A DNA stretch of 64,000 nt from CAVQCX01 sp963775335 (lineage in GTDB: Bacteria; Pseudomonadota; Gammaproteobacteria; Chromatiales; Chromatiaceae): the NCBI GenBank assembly GCA_963775335.1, contig CAVZIJ010000006.1:62001-126000 (forward strand). The letters run 5' to 3'. This document shows, in pieces, positions 32,896 through 42,264 of this stretch (the stretch's first letter is position 1; every line of letters begins with the position of its first letter). The notes beneath the pieces were generated by a model. The model was not told the origin of the DNA, searched no databases, and saw only the letters and a program-made list of their open reading frames with translations. A program made the translations under genes and the position numbers.

Positions 32896-33837
32896 ATGAA
32901 TCGCGAAGGGGAAACCGCCCCCAAAGCGGACGTTCTGAGCTTTCAGGGGCTGATCGCCGCGCTTAACGAATACTGGTCCGCAAAGGGCTGCGTGATCCTG
33001 CAGCCGCTGGACATGGAGGTGGGGGCCGGCACCTTCCACCCTGCCACGTTTCTGAGGGCGATCGGACCTGAGCCCTGGAGCGCAGCCTACGTGCAGCCTT
33101 CACGGCGACCCACCGACGGACGCTACGGGTCCAACCCCAATCGCCTCCAGCATTACTATCAGTACCAGGTTCTGCTGAAACCATCCCCGCTCGACATTCA
33201 AGACCTCTATCTGGGGTCGCTCGAAATGCTCGGGATCGACCCGAAGGTGCACGACATCCGCTTCGTCGAGGACAACTGGGAGTCGCCCACGCTGGGGGCC
33301 TGGGGTCTCGGCTGGGAGGTCTGGCTGAACGGAATGGAGGTCACTCAGTTCACCTATTTCCAGCAGGTCGGAGGGCTGGACTGTCGACCGGTGTCCGGCG
33401 AGATTACCTATGGCCTGGAGCGCATCGCGATGTATCTCCAGGGCGTTGAGAGCGTGTTCGATTTGGTCTGGACCCAGGGGTCGCGCGCCCGGGTAACCTA
33501 CGGTGACGTGTTTCACCAGAACGAGGTAGAGCAGTCGGCGTACAACTTCGAGCATGCCGATGTCGAGTTTCTGCTCCGCCTGTTCGACCAGTGCGAACGG
33601 GATTGCGAGAAGTTGATCGGGCTCGGACTGCCGCTTCCGGCTTACGAACAGGTGCTCAGGGCCTCCCACTCGTTCAACCTGCTCGATGCCCGTCACGCCA
33701 TCTCGGTGACCGAAAGACAGCGGTTCATCCTGCGGGTGAGGGCGCTTGCTCGGGCGGTGGCCGAGGCTTACTACCAGGTCCGGGAGAAGTTGGGCTTCCC
33801 GATGCTGTCGGACCAGGGGGAGGCGAGCGATGGTTGA
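32896..33837 (+). CDS. glyQ: Glycyl-tRNA synthetase alpha subunit
   Basis: Catalytic class II core of the alpha2beta2 glycyl-tRNA synthetase. The 313 residues include TFHPATFLRAIGPEPW, YVQPSRRPTDGRYG and LGGWEV-like GLGWEVWLNGMEVTQF, standard for GlyQ. The stop overlaps the glyS start by 8 bases. Confidence 0.97.
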   Translation: MNREGETAPKADVLSFQGLIAALNEYWSAKGCVILQPLDMEVGAGTFHPATFLRAIGPEPWSAAYVQPSRRPTDGRYGSNPNRLQHYYQYQVLLKPSPLDIQDLYLGSLEMLGIDPKVHDIRFVEDNWESPTLGAWGLGWEVWLNGMEVTQFTYFQQVGGLDCRPVSGEITYGLERIAMYLQGVESVFDLVWTQGSRARVTYGDVFHQNEVEQSAYNFEHADVEFLLRLFDQCERDCEKLIGLGLPLPAYEQVLRASHSFNLLDARHAISVTERQRFILRVRALARAVAEAYYQVREKLGFPMLSDQGEASDG

Positions 33838-35905
33838 CAAGGCAGACGTGCTGTTCGAGCTGGGAACCGAAGAGCTGCCCCCCAAAGCGCTTCAGCGCCT
33901 TTCCGAGGCCTTGACGAGGGAGTTCGTTGCCGGGCTCGAGAGGGCGCAGATTGGCCATGGCGCAGCGCGCAGCTTCGCAACGCCGCGGCGTTTGGCGGTA
34001 TTGGTGGAAGGCTGTGCGAAGTGGCAGCCGGACAGAGAGATCGAGCGGCGCGGACCGACGGTAAGCGCCGCATTCGACGGAGAGGGTCGGCTCACAAAGG
34101 CCGCCGGGGGTTTCGCGAGGTCATGCGGCGTCGAGCCGGACCGACTCGAGCGGCTTCGCACCGACAAAGGAGAGTGGCTGGTATTTCGGGTCAGAGAGAA
34201 GGGTCGCGCCGCAGCGGAGCTGTTGCCGGGGATCGCCGAGGACGCATTGGCGCGGCTGCCGATCCCGAAGCGGATGCGCTGGGGCGCATCGGACGCGCAG
34301 TTCGTTCGGCCCGTCCACTGGGTGCTGTTTCTGCACGGGAGCGAGGTGGTGCACTGTCGTATCCTCGACGCCGTGGCGGGGCGTATGACGTATGGCCACC
34401 GCTTCCATCACCCCGGTGCGATCTGGATCTCCCAGCCGTCGGAGTACACCGGCGCGCTGGAGGACACTGGCCGCGTGATCGCCGACTTCGCTGAGCGGCG
34501 CGGACGCGTCCTCGCACAGGTTGTCCAGACTGCGGAGGCGCTGGGGGGCCGTGCGGACGTCGACGACGCGCTGTTGGACGAGGTCACGGCGCTGGTGGAG
34601 TGGCCCGTCCCGATCGCCGGCGGGTTCGACCCGCGGTTCCTGGAGGTCGCGCACGAGGCGCTGATCCTCACCATGAAACAGAACCAGAAGTACTTCCCGC
34701 TGTTCGACGCCCGAGGTGGGCTGATGAGCCACTTCGTCACCATAGCCAACATCGACAGCCCTCGTCCCGAGCTGATCAAGGAAGGAAACGAACGAGTGGT
34801 GCGCCCGCGACTCGCCGATGCGATGTTTTTCTGGCACCAGGATGCCAAGAAGCGCCTGGACGAGCGCCTTGAGTCTCTGCGCTCGTTGGTGTTCGAGCAC
34901 CGACTGGGAACGATGCATGAGAAGTCCTTGCGGGTCGCCCGGCTCGCCGGGCTGATCGCCGAACGGACGGGCTCCGACTCGGGGATAGCCGAACGGGCCG
35001 GCCTGCTGAGCCGGTGCGACCTCATGACCGACACCGTCTACGAGTTTCCCGAAATGCAGGGCGTCATGGGACCCTATCTGGCTAGACGGGACAGGGAGCC
35101 ACAGGAGGTGATACAGGCCCTGGGAGAGTTTTACCTGCCTCGATTCTCGGGGGACCGCCTGCCGGAGTCTGGGGCAGGGACGGCCATCGCCCTGGCTGAT
35201 CGCCTGGACACCCTGGTTGGCATCTTTGGAGTCGGAGAGAAGCCGACCGGGGACAAGGACCCGTTCGCCCTGCGACGGGCCGCGTTGGGCGCACTCCGGA
35301 TGATGGTGGAGAAATGCCTGGCGCTTGACCTGCCAGCCTTGCTCTCGGAAGCGGCGGAGGCCCTTGGGCAAAGGATAGTGGAAGGGACGGTAGAGTCCGT
35401 TTACGAGTTCATGCTCGAACGGCTCAAGGGCTATTACGCCGAGCTGGGGGTGGCGAGCGATCTGTTCGAAGCGGTCGTAGATCTTCGCCCGGCATCCCCC
35501 GCCGACCTAGACCGGCGCATTCAGGCGGTGGGGGCGTTCAGGGCTCTGCCGGAGGCCCAGGCCCTGGCGGCGGCCAACAAGCGGATCCGTAACATTCTCC
35601 GGAAAGCCGATGAGTCCTTTCCAGAGGTTCCCGATCCGGAGTTGTTCACTGAAGAAGCCGAGAAAGCCCTGGGAAGCGACATCAAGGCGCTCACTCCTCA
35701 GGTGGAGCCGCTTTTAGTGGCAGGGCGTTACGAAGAGGCTCTGCGGGCGTTGGCCGGGCTCAGAGGGTCGGTCGATCGCTTCTTCGATGAAGTCATGGTG
35801 ATGAGTGAAGATACCGCTCAGCGGCGCAACCGTCTGGCACTGCTGTCTACCCTGGCGACGCTGTTCCTCGGCGTCGCTGACATCTCTCGGCTACAGTGGG
35901 GCTGA
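33830..35905 (+). CDS. glyS: Glycyl-tRNA synthetase beta subunit
   Basis: Beta subunit with tRNA-binding, HD-like and anticodon-binding domains; 691 residues, close to the E. coli length. It begins MVDKADVLFELGTEELPPKAL. Other visible blocks are RRGPTVSAAFD, MKQNQKYFPLFD, and RKADESFPEVPDPELF near the C-terminus. The ATG at 33830 overlaps the glyQ end. A short MazG-like gene overlaps its own end by 10 bases. Confidence 0.97.
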   Translation: MVDKADVLFELGTEELPPKALQRLSEALTREFVAGLERAQIGHGAARSFATPRRLAVLVEGCAKWQPDREIERRGPTVSAAFDGEGRLTKAAGGFARSCGVEPDRLERLRTDKGEWLVFRVREKGRAAAELLPGIAEDALARLPIPKRMRWGASDAQFVRPVHWVLFLHGSEVVHCRILDAVAGRMTYGHRFHHPGAIWISQPSEYTGALEDTGRVIADFAERRGRVLAQVVQTAEALGGRADVDDALLDEVTALVEWPVPIAGGFDPRFLEVAHEALILTMKQNQKYFPLFDARGGLMSHFVTIANIDSPRPELIKEGNERVVRPRLADAMFFWHQDAKKRLDERLESLRSLVFEHRLGTMHEKSLRVARLAGLIAERTGSDSGIAERAGLLSRCDLMTDTVYEFPEMQGVMGPYLARRDREPQEVIQALGEFYLPRFSGDRLPESGAGTAIALADRLDTLVGIFGVGEKPTGDKDPFALRRAALGALRMMVEKCLALDLPALLSEAAEALGQRIVEGTVESVYEFMLERLKGYYAELGVASDLFEAVVDLRPASPADLDRRIQAVGAFRALPEAQALAAANKRIRNILRKADESFPEVPDPELFTEEAEKALGSDIKALTPQVEPLLVAGRYEEALRALAGLRGSVDRFFDEVMVMSEDTAQRRNRLALLSTLATLFLGVADISRLQWG

Positions 35906-36246
35906 AGGTGAAACGGGATTCGTACTCGGACATGCTCGGGGCGGTTCAGGCGTTTCACCAGAAACACCGGTTCCGGGAGACCGGCGGTGAGGAGCTTACC
36001 TATCGGGTATCGCTGATGGCCGAGGAGCTGGGTGAGATCTCGGCCTGCGTAACCAAGGGCAAGTCCAGGGATGAGCTCGCCGAAGAGGTGGCGGACCTGC
36101 TGATCCTGGTGATGGGCACGGCTATCGCAGCGGACTTCGACCTCAATCGGGCATTCTGGGAAAAGATGGCGAAGCTTGATCGGCGAGAGGCCAGAATGGT
36201 CAACGGCCGGGTCAGGGTGTCGGAGTTTCGGAACGATGAAAAGTAA
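35896..36246 (+). CDS. MazG-like nucleotide pyrophosphohydrolase
   Basis: A 116-residue all-alpha NTP-pyrophosphatase-like protein. The metal-binding motif EExxE...EExxD can be read as MAEELGEIS (about 41-49) and EELAEEVADLLILVMG (about 61-76). It starts with GTG inside the 3' end of glyS; a second GTG four codons later is possible. Such enzymes hydrolyse (d)NTPs, often aberrant ones. Its place between glyS and gmhB is not part of the usual glyQS-gmhB-plsC order, so it looks inserted but is fully integrated by overlap. Confidence 0.78.
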   Translation: MGLKVKRDSYSDMLGAVQAFHQKHRFRETGGEELTYRVSLMAEELGEISACVTKGKSRDELAEEVADLLILVMGTAIAADFDLNRAFWEKMAKLDRREARMVNGRVRVSEFRNDEK

Positions 36247-36261
36247 GCGCTTACTTTCAAT

Positions 36262-36801
36262 ATGAGGCTTATTATTCTCGACAGGGACGGCGTGATCAAT
36301 CGAGACTCCGAGGAATATATCAAGTCCCCGGAGGAGTGGATTGCCATTCCGGGGAGCCTTCAAGCCATCGCTCAACTCAACGCGGGCGGCTGGCGTGTCG
36401 TCGTGGTGTCCAATCAATCCGGGATCGGGAGAGGGCTATTCGACATCCTGACTCTTAACGCGATCCACGAGAAAATGCAGAAAGAGCTTGCTCGCGTCGG
36501 CGGTCAAGTCGAGGCGATTTTTTTCTGTCCGCACACGCCTGAGGACCATTGCAGTTGCCGCAAACCCAGAGCCGGTCTGCTCCGAGACATCGCAGAGCGA
36601 TTCAATGTCGAGCTGGACGGGGTGCCCTGCGTGGGAGACAGCTTGCGCGACTTGGAAGCAGCGCAGTCGGTGGGTGCGAGACCTATTCTGGTCCTGACGG
36701 GAAAAGGGCGCGAGGCGCTCGCTCGGCTTCCGGCACCCGGGGATGTCCCGATTTTCCCCGATCTGGCCGCGGTGGCCAACCAACTGCTCGCTCCGCCGTG
36801 A
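36262..36801 (+). CDS. gmhB: D-glycero-beta-D-manno-heptose 1,7-bisphosphate 7-phosphatase
   Basis: HAD phosphatase of the ADP-heptose pathway for lipopolysaccharide core synthesis. The 179 residues show the nucleophile motif with D7 and D9 (LDRDGVIN), VVSNQSGIGRG, a Cys/His zinc loop CPHTPEDHCSCRKP and GDSLRDLEAA. A plsC-type gene follows after 10 bases, an order shared with the Pseudomonas origin region. Confidence 0.95.
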   Translation: MRLIILDRDGVINRDSEEYIKSPEEWIAIPGSLQAIAQLNAGGWRVVVVSNQSGIGRGLFDILTLNAIHEKMQKELARVGGQVEAIFFCPHTPEDHCSCRKPRAGLLRDIAERFNVELDGVPCVGDSLRDLEAAQSVGARPILVLTGKGREALARLPAPGDVPIFPDLAAVANQLLAPP

Positions 36802-36811
36802 ATCGATAGCG

Positions 36812-37546
36812 ATGATCTGGCTGCGGTCCTTCCTCTATTTTCTGCTGCTTATCCTGACCACACTGGCCTACGCGCTGCCGATCGTTCTGATCGGGAAGTT
36901 TGTTCCCTATTCCTGGCTCTGCGGCCTGGCGGGGGGATGGGCGCGGGCGAGTCTGTGGCTGCTGAGGATCGTCTGCGGACTCGGCTATCGGGTAACGGGT
37001 CTGGAGCGGATTCCGGAGGGTGGCGCGATCATTATGGCCAAGCACCAGTCGGCGTGGGAAACGATCGCCCTCCGGGGAATCCTGCCACCCCAGCAGAGCT
37101 GGGTACTCAAGCGGGAGTTGACGTTCATCCCTCTGTTCGGTTGGGCCCTGCTGGTCGCGCAGCCTATCGCCATCGACCGCAAGGCAAGCCGCAGGTCGGT
37201 GCGGCAGATCCTAGAGTGGGGCGCCCACTGGCTCGCTCAAGGCCGCTACGTAGTCATCTTTCCGGAAGGCACCCGGGTAGCGCCGGGGACCCGAAGGAAA
37301 TACGGCATCGGGGGCGGATTGCTGGCGGCGAAGACAGGGTATCCGGTGGTACCGATCGCACACAATGCAGGGCTCTTCTGGGGTCGGAGAGACCTCCGTA
37401 AGTATCCCGGAACGATCGAGGTTGTGGTCGGTCCCCCGCTCCGCACCGAAGGCCTGACTGCCGCCGAGATCACCAGGCGCGTAGAGGAATGGATCGAGAG
37501 CGCGGTCGAGCGGTTGCCCCACGAGCTTCAGGCGCGCGGGATCTAA
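36812..37546 (+). CDS. plsC: 1-acyl-sn-glycerol-3-phosphate acyltransferase (PlsC family)
   Basis: Membrane-bound acyltransferase for phosphatidic acid synthesis. The 244 residues begin with a membrane segment (about 7-29). The acyltransferase block I reads KHQSAWET (77-84), i.e. H-x4-E instead of the classical H-x4-D, a variant seen in a proteobacterial subgroup. Block III is FPEGTR (150-155). Start at ATG 36812; the upstream frame is a shadow of gmhB. It converges with gyrB 15 bases away. Confidence 0.9.
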   Translation: MIWLRSFLYFLLLILTTLAYALPIVLIGKFVPYSWLCGLAGGWARASLWLLRIVCGLGYRVTGLERIPEGGAIIMAKHQSAWETIALRGILPPQQSWVLKRELTFIPLFGWALLVAQPIAIDRKASRRSVRQILEWGAHWLAQGRYVVIFPEGTRVAPGTRRKYGIGGGLLAAKTGYPVVPIAHNAGLFWGRRDLRKYPGTIEVVVGPPLRTEGLTAAEITRRVEEWIESAVERLPHELQARGI

Positions 37547-37561
37547 CCGGGAGACCGGACT

Positions 37562-39967
37562 TCAGATATCCAGGTTCTCCACCGCAAGCGCATTGCGCTC
37601 GATGAAATCGCGTCGGGGCTCTACTTGATCGCCCATCAGCGTCGTAAAAATCTGATCCGAGGCTACGGCGTCTTCGATGGTGACGAGCAGCAGCCGACGG
37701 GTCTCGGGATTCATCGTCGTGTCCCAGAGCTGCTCGGAGTTCATCTCGCCAAGCCCTTTGTAGCGCTGGATACTCTGGCCGCGCTTCGCTTCGTCCATGA
37801 GCCACGACAAGGCCGCTTTAAACGATTTCACCGACTGCTCCCGGTCGCCCCGGCGGACATAGGCATCTATTCCGAGCAAGCCGTCCAGCTTCGCCCCGAG
37901 GTCTCTCATGCGCCGGTACTCGACGGTGTGGAAGAACTCCAGCGACATCTCCTGGTCGTTGGACAGTCCGTGGATCCTGCGCCGGACCGTCAACGCCGGA
38001 TCTCCCGTTTCGGAGCTGGCTCCCAGTGTGAGCTCGAACACATCGGTGTGACTACGGTCGGCGTTCAGCCGTCCCTGAAGCTCGTCGACCCAGGCCCGCA
38101 TGGCAACCGGATCGCCGAGGCGATCGGCATCCACTGTCGGCATGTAGATCATCTGCTCCAGCAGATCTGTTGAGTAGCGGCGGGCGAAGCGATTCAACGA
38201 GGTTGTAACGGCAATGAATTGCTGAGCGAGATCGGCCAGAGCGCCGGTCGAGAGCGGCGGGGCATCTCGGGTGACATGGACCTCCGCGTTGTCGAGTGCT
38301 ACCTGCAGCAGATAGGCATTTAGCTCGAGATCATCTTTGAGATACTGCTCCTGCTTGCCCTTCTTGACCTTATAAAGCGGTGGCTGGGCGATGTAGATAT
38401 GCCCCCGCTCGACCAGCTCAGGCATCTGCCGGTAGAAAAAGGTCAACAGAAGGGTCCGGATGTGTGCGCCGTCGACATCGGCGTCGGTCATGATGATGAT
38501 GCGGTGATAACGAAGCTTGTCGGCGTTGAACTCCTCCCGACCTATGCCGCAGCCGAGGGCAGTGATCAAAGTACCCACTTCGGCCGAGGACAGCATTTTG
38601 TCGAACCGCGCCTTCTCGACGTTCAGTATCTTGCCTTTGAGGGGAAGAATCGCCTGGGTACGCCGGTCGCGCCCCTGCTTGGCAGATCCGCCGGCCGAAT
38701 CTCCCTCGACCAAGTAGAGCTCTGACTGACCGGGATCCTTTTCCTGGCAATCCGCGAGCTTACCCGGCAGCCCAGCGATATCGAGCACGCCCTTGCGTCG
38801 AGTCATCTCCCGAGCCTTTCGCGCTGCCTCTCGGGCCCTGGCGGCCTCGATCATCTTCCCCGCGATGGCCCGGGCATCGCCTGGGTTCTCCAGGAAGAAG
38901 CTGGTGAGTCGCTCTACCAGCAGGGCCTCGACCACCGCCTTCACCTCGGAAGACACCAGCTTTTCCTTGGTCTGCGAGGAAAACTTCGGGTCATGCACCT
39001 TGACCGACAAAACCGCCGTCAGACCTTCCCGAGCGTCATCGCCGCTGGTGTTGACCTTCTGCTTCTTGGCCAAACCTTCGGTGTCGATGTACTGATTTAG
39101 CGTTCGGGTCAGACCCGCTCGAAAGCCTGCGAGATGTGTTCCACCATCGCGCTGGGGGATGTTGTTGGTGTAGCAGAAGATGTTTTCCTGATAGGACTCA
39201 TTCCACTGCATCGCGAGCTCAACAGTCACCTTGCCGCGCTCGGCGGAGAACTGAAAGACGTTGGGATGCAGGGGGGTCTTCGTCTTGTTCAGGTACTCGA
39301 TGAACGCACAGATTCCGCCCTTGTACTCGAAGATGTCCTTGCGCCCATGGGCCTCGTCCTTTAAGACGATGCGTACGCCCGAGTTCAGAAACGAAAGCTC
39401 CCGGAGTCGTTTCGCCAGTATCTCGTAATGAAACTCGATGTTCGTAAAGATCGTCGGACTGGGATGGAACCGAATCTCCGTCCCGCGTTCGTCGGTCTCT
39501 CCAACCAAGGCCAAAGGTGCCACCGGCTCTCCGAGTCGGTACTCCTGCTCGTAGAGGTGTCCTCCCCGGCGTATCCGCAAGGACAGCCGGTCGGACAAGG
39601 CGTTGACCACGGAAACCCCGACCCCGTGGAGCCCCCCGGACACCTTGTAGCTGTTGTCGTCGAACTTCCCGCCGGCGTGCAGCACGGTCATGATGACCTC
39701 GGCCGCTGAGCGCTGCTCTTCAGCATGGATGTCGACGGGTATGCCCCGCCCGTTGTCAATGACTGTAACCGATTGATCTTCATGCAGAACAACTCGGATT
39801 TCATCACAATACGCGGCCAAAGCCTCGTCTATGGAGTTGTCGACGACCTCGAAAACCATGTGATGGAGACCGGTTCCATCGTCGGTATCCCCGATGTACA
39901 TGCCCGGGCGCTTGCGCACCGCGTCGAGTCCTTTCAAGACCTTGATGCTGGAGGCTTCGTAGCTCAT
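37562..39967 (-). CDS. gyrB: DNA gyrase subunit B
   Basis: ATPase subunit of DNA gyrase, which introduces negative supercoils. The 801 residues show the GHKL ATP site (VVDNSIDEALA, GRGIPVD, GLHGVGVSVVNAL), TOPRIM motifs EGDSAGGSAKQGRDR and DADVDGAH, and the C-terminal GRHL-like end. ATG 39967 is preceded by GGAG; the TTG four codons upstream is rejected. It follows recF with a 63-base gap, giving the order dnaA-dnaN-recF-gyrB. Confidence 0.98.
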   Translation of the reverse strand: MSYEASSIKVLKGLDAVRKRPGMYIGDTDDGTGLHHMVFEVVDNSIDEALAAYCDEIRVVLHEDQSVTVIDNGRGIPVDIHAEEQRSAAEVIMTVLHAGGKFDDNSYKVSGGLHGVGVSVVNALSDRLSLRIRRGGHLYEQEYRLGEPVAPLALVGETDERGTEIRFHPSPTIFTNIEFHYEILAKRLRELSFLNSGVRIVLKDEAHGRKDIFEYKGGICAFIEYLNKTKTPLHPNVFQFSAERGKVTVELAMQWNESYQENIFCYTNNIPQRDGGTHLAGFRAGLTRTLNQYIDTEGLAKKQKVNTSGDDAREGLTAVLSVKVHDPKFSSQTKEKLVSSEVKAVVEALLVERLTSFFLENPGDARAIAGKMIEAARAREAARKAREMTRRKGVLDIAGLPGKLADCQEKDPGQSELYLVEGDSAGGSAKQGRDRRTQAILPLKGKILNVEKARFDKMLSSAEVGTLITALGCGIGREEFNADKLRYHRIIIMTDADVDGAHIRTLLLTFFYRQMPELVERGHIYIAQPPLYKVKKGKQEQYLKDDLELNAYLLQVALDNAEVHVTRDAPPLSTGALADLAQQFIAVTTSLNRFARRYSTDLLEQMIYMPTVDADRLGDPVAMRAWVDELQGRLNADRSHTDVFELTLGASSETGDPALTVRRRIHGLSNDQEMSLEFFHTVEYRRMRDLGAKLDGLLGIDAYVRRGDREQSVKSFKAALSWLMDEAKRGQSIQRYKGLGEMNSEQLWDTTMNPETRRLLLVTIEDAVASDQIFTTLMGDQVEPRRDFIERNALAVENLDI

Positions 39968-40030
39968 TAGATACTCCAAGAGACTGGCGCACGGAATTAT
40001 ACCCAGAAGAGCAGGCTTGCCCCGCGGGGC

Positions 40031-41095
40031 TCAAGCGGGGCGAATCAAGCCCTGTTCCACGTGAAACACTTTCAACCCCGGCTCTGCCGGTACATCCCTC
40101 TCGTCGGTCGCCGTCAGCAGTGCCTGCCCTTGCATCCCTCGAATCTCGTCCCAGAGGTCTTTTCGCGCCTCCTTATCCAGCTCGGCTCCGATGTCATCCA
40201 CCAACAAAAGCCCCGCGCCTCTTCGGCACCCCCGCACCATCTTTGCCTGGGCGAGCATCACCGCCGCAATTGCCATCTTCTGCTGCCCCCGCGATGCAAA
40301 CCGATCTGCCCTTCTTCCCGCAATCAGCACCGAGAAATCCGCGCGATGAGGACCCGATGTCGTGCCCCGACTCCGGACGTCCGTTGCGCGAAACGCTTTG
40401 AGTGCCTCTCCAAGGGTCGACCAAGACCCTGCCCAGCCCCGCCGCAGCTCCAGCTGAACGGGGTGCTTGCACAGCCGCGCGCTCAACCCCTCGAGCTCTA
40501 GATTCAGTTTCCTGACGTACGCATCTCTTCTTTCGGCGATCTTTTCCCCGAGGTCCCCCATCGTGCGTTCCCAGGCCCAGGCTGCCCTGACGTCTCCTTT
40601 CAGTGCGCTGTTGCGTTGCCTCAACGCCCGAAAATATCGTCGGGCCAGGTCGCCATACGCCGGTTCCACGTGGAACACACCCCAGTCGAGCATCCGACGC
40701 CGGTACTCAGGTCCAAGTTCCAACAGTTGATGGGACTGCGGCACCAGGATATTGAGCGGAAGGGTCCGCGCCAACGCCGATAGACTTCTCTCTTCCCTGC
40801 CATCTATCCTCAGTCGTCTTTCCATCCCCTCCCAACCAGCACCGATCCTTCTCTCCATTCCATCTCCGTCCAGAACCCTTGCGAATACCGCCATCTCACT
40901 GCTTCCATGACGGACGAGCCCTCGGATGTCCGCTCCCCTAAAGCTTTTCCCCCTCGCCAGGAAATACAGGGCCTCGAGGACCGCGGTCTTTCCGGCCCCG
41001 TTCGGCCCGATCAGCAGATTCAATCCTGCTCCAGGATCGATCGCGCAATCTTGGATATTCCGAAAATTCGAGATATGCAGTTGACGCAAGCTCAT
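40031..41095 (-). CDS. recF: DNA replication and repair protein RecF
   Basis: SMC-like ATPase that helps RecA load at single-strand gaps and stalled forks. The 354 residues carry Walker A GPNGAGKTAVLEA (~30-42), the family block LYFLARGKSFR, signature SRGQQKMAIAA and Walker B LLVDDIGAELD. Two parS-like sites lie within the gene and encode FHVE at both places. It is 68 bases from dnaN. Confidence 0.96.
   Translation of the reverse strand: MSLRQLHISNFRNIQDCAIDPGAGLNLLIGPNGAGKTAVLEALYFLARGKSFRGADIRGLVRHGSSEMAVFARVLDGDGMERRIGAGWEGMERRLRIDGREERSLSALARTLPLNILVPQSHQLLELGPEYRRRMLDWGVFHVEPAYGDLARRYFRALRQRNSALKGDVRAAWAWERTMGDLGEKIAERRDAYVRKLNLELEGLSARLCKHPVQLELRRGWAGSWSTLGEALKAFRATDVRSRGTTSGPHRADFSVLIAGRRADRFASRGQQKMAIAAVMLAQAKMVRGCRRGAGLLLVDDIGAELDKEARKDLWDEIRGMQGQALLTATDERDVPAEPGLKVFHVEQGLIRPA
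40053..40068. other. parS centromere site 1 (inside recF)
   Basis: TGTTCCACGTGAAACA differs at one position from the widely conserved parS palindrome TGTTTCACGTGAAACA, at a position known to vary. ParB encoded at 58490 would bind here. Confidence 0.85.
40662..40677. other. parS centromere site 2 (inside recF)
   Basis: GGTTCCACGTGGAACA has the fully symmetric core GTTCCACGTGGAAC used as parS in Pseudomonas, with one outer mismatch. It lies 594 bases from site 1. Confidence 0.8.
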
Positions 41096-41163
41096 CGCCA
41101 GAGGTCGCCCGCGGGCAGTGCCCCTCGCCGGCCACGAAGCCGTTCTTGAACCTATACCGCCCT

Positions 41164-42264
41164 TTACAGCCGCATCGGCATCACAACGTAGCGACTGTCA
41201 CCCTGTCCTTCACCTTGAATCAGGCAGCTACTGCTGGCGTCCCTCAGCCGCACCTCGACAATCTCCGAGCCCAAAGCCCCGAGCACGTCCAACAGATATC
41301 CAACATTAAACCCAATCACGAGCTCTTCACCCTTATACCCGACTTCTAATTCCTCTTCCGCTTCCTCTTGTTCCGGGTTGTGCGCCTGCAACTGCAGCTT
41401 CCCACTCGATAGCCCGAACCTGATTCCTCGATACTTTTCATTCGATAGGATCGAGGCCCTAACCAACGCTTGCCGGAACTCTTCCCTACCGACCGTCATC
41501 GTCTTATTGCTGTCCGCCGGTATGACTCGGTCGTAGTCGGGGAAACGCCCGTCGATCAGCTTGCTGGTGAAGCTATTGTCACCGAAGCGAGCCCGCATAT
41601 GATTGGGGCTGATCTCGAGCTCAACCTCCCCCGCATGGTCACCGAGCAAACGACCGAGCTCCAGGACAGCCTTCCGCGGCAATATCACTTGCGTTTCGGA
41701 GTCAGCGGCTTCCCTTACTTCGGTTTCACTCAGTGCAAGGCGATGTCCGTCCGTCGCAACCGCTCTCACCATATTGCCTCTCAGCTCCAACAGCATCCCG
41801 TTGAGATAGTACCGAACATCCTGCTGCGCCATTGCGAACTGCGTTTTCTCGAACAAACCTCTAAGCATCAAGCCGTCGATCTTCACCCTACGATTGGCTG
41901 CCGTTGGCTCGATCGTCGGAAAATCAGCCGCCGGCAATAGGCTCAAGGTAAAACGACTCTTCGCAGACTTAAGCACCACCCTGTCGCCCTTAACCTCCAA
42001 CTCTATCGCTGCTCCTTCGGGCAACGCCTTGCAAATATCCCCTAGCTTCCGCGCTGGAACGGTAAATTCGAATTCCGCCTCCGACTCTGCAGAAGCACTG
42101 GTCTTAAGCTCTACTTCCAAATCCGTGGCTGTGATGTCTAAGCGATCTTTCTTGGCGCTGATCAGTATGTTTGCCAGGATCGGTAGTGTTTGCCGCCGTT
42201 CAACGACACCTCCCACCTTGAGCAGTGGCTTGAGCACCTGATCTCGCTCTGTCGTAATTTTCAT
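41164..42264 (-). CDS. dnaN: DNA polymerase III beta subunit (sliding clamp)
   Basis: Ring-shaped processivity clamp. The 366 residues fall into three similar clamp domains, start MKITTERDQVLKPLLKVGGVVERR and end YVVMPMRL, as in all DnaN proteins. The ATG is at 42264. The codon mix here is less GC-rich than in most of the window, as often near an origin. dnaA lies upstream across the 225-base putative oriC. Confidence 0.98.
   Translation of the reverse strand: MKITTERDQVLKPLLKVGGVVERRQTLPILANILISAKKDRLDITATDLEVELKTSASAESEAEFEFTVPARKLGDICKALPEGAAIELEVKGDRVVLKSAKSRFTLSLLPAADFPTIEPTAANRRVKIDGLMLRGLFEKTQFAMAQQDVRYYLNGMLLELRGNMVRAVATDGHRLALSETEVREAADSETQVILPRKAVLELGRLLGDHAGEVELEISPNHMRARFGDNSFTSKLIDGRFPDYDRVIPADSNKTMTVGREEFRQALVRASILSNEKYRGIRFGLSSGKLQLQAHNPEQEEAEEELEVGYKGEELVIGFNVGYLLDVLGALGSEIVEVRLRDASSSCLIQGEGQGDSRYVVMPMRL

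Noticed and set aside
33505..33525. Sequence near GTGTTTCACC resembling parS
   Set aside because: Only the left half fits; the right half lacks the GTGAAAC arm and lies in conserved glyQ coding sequence.
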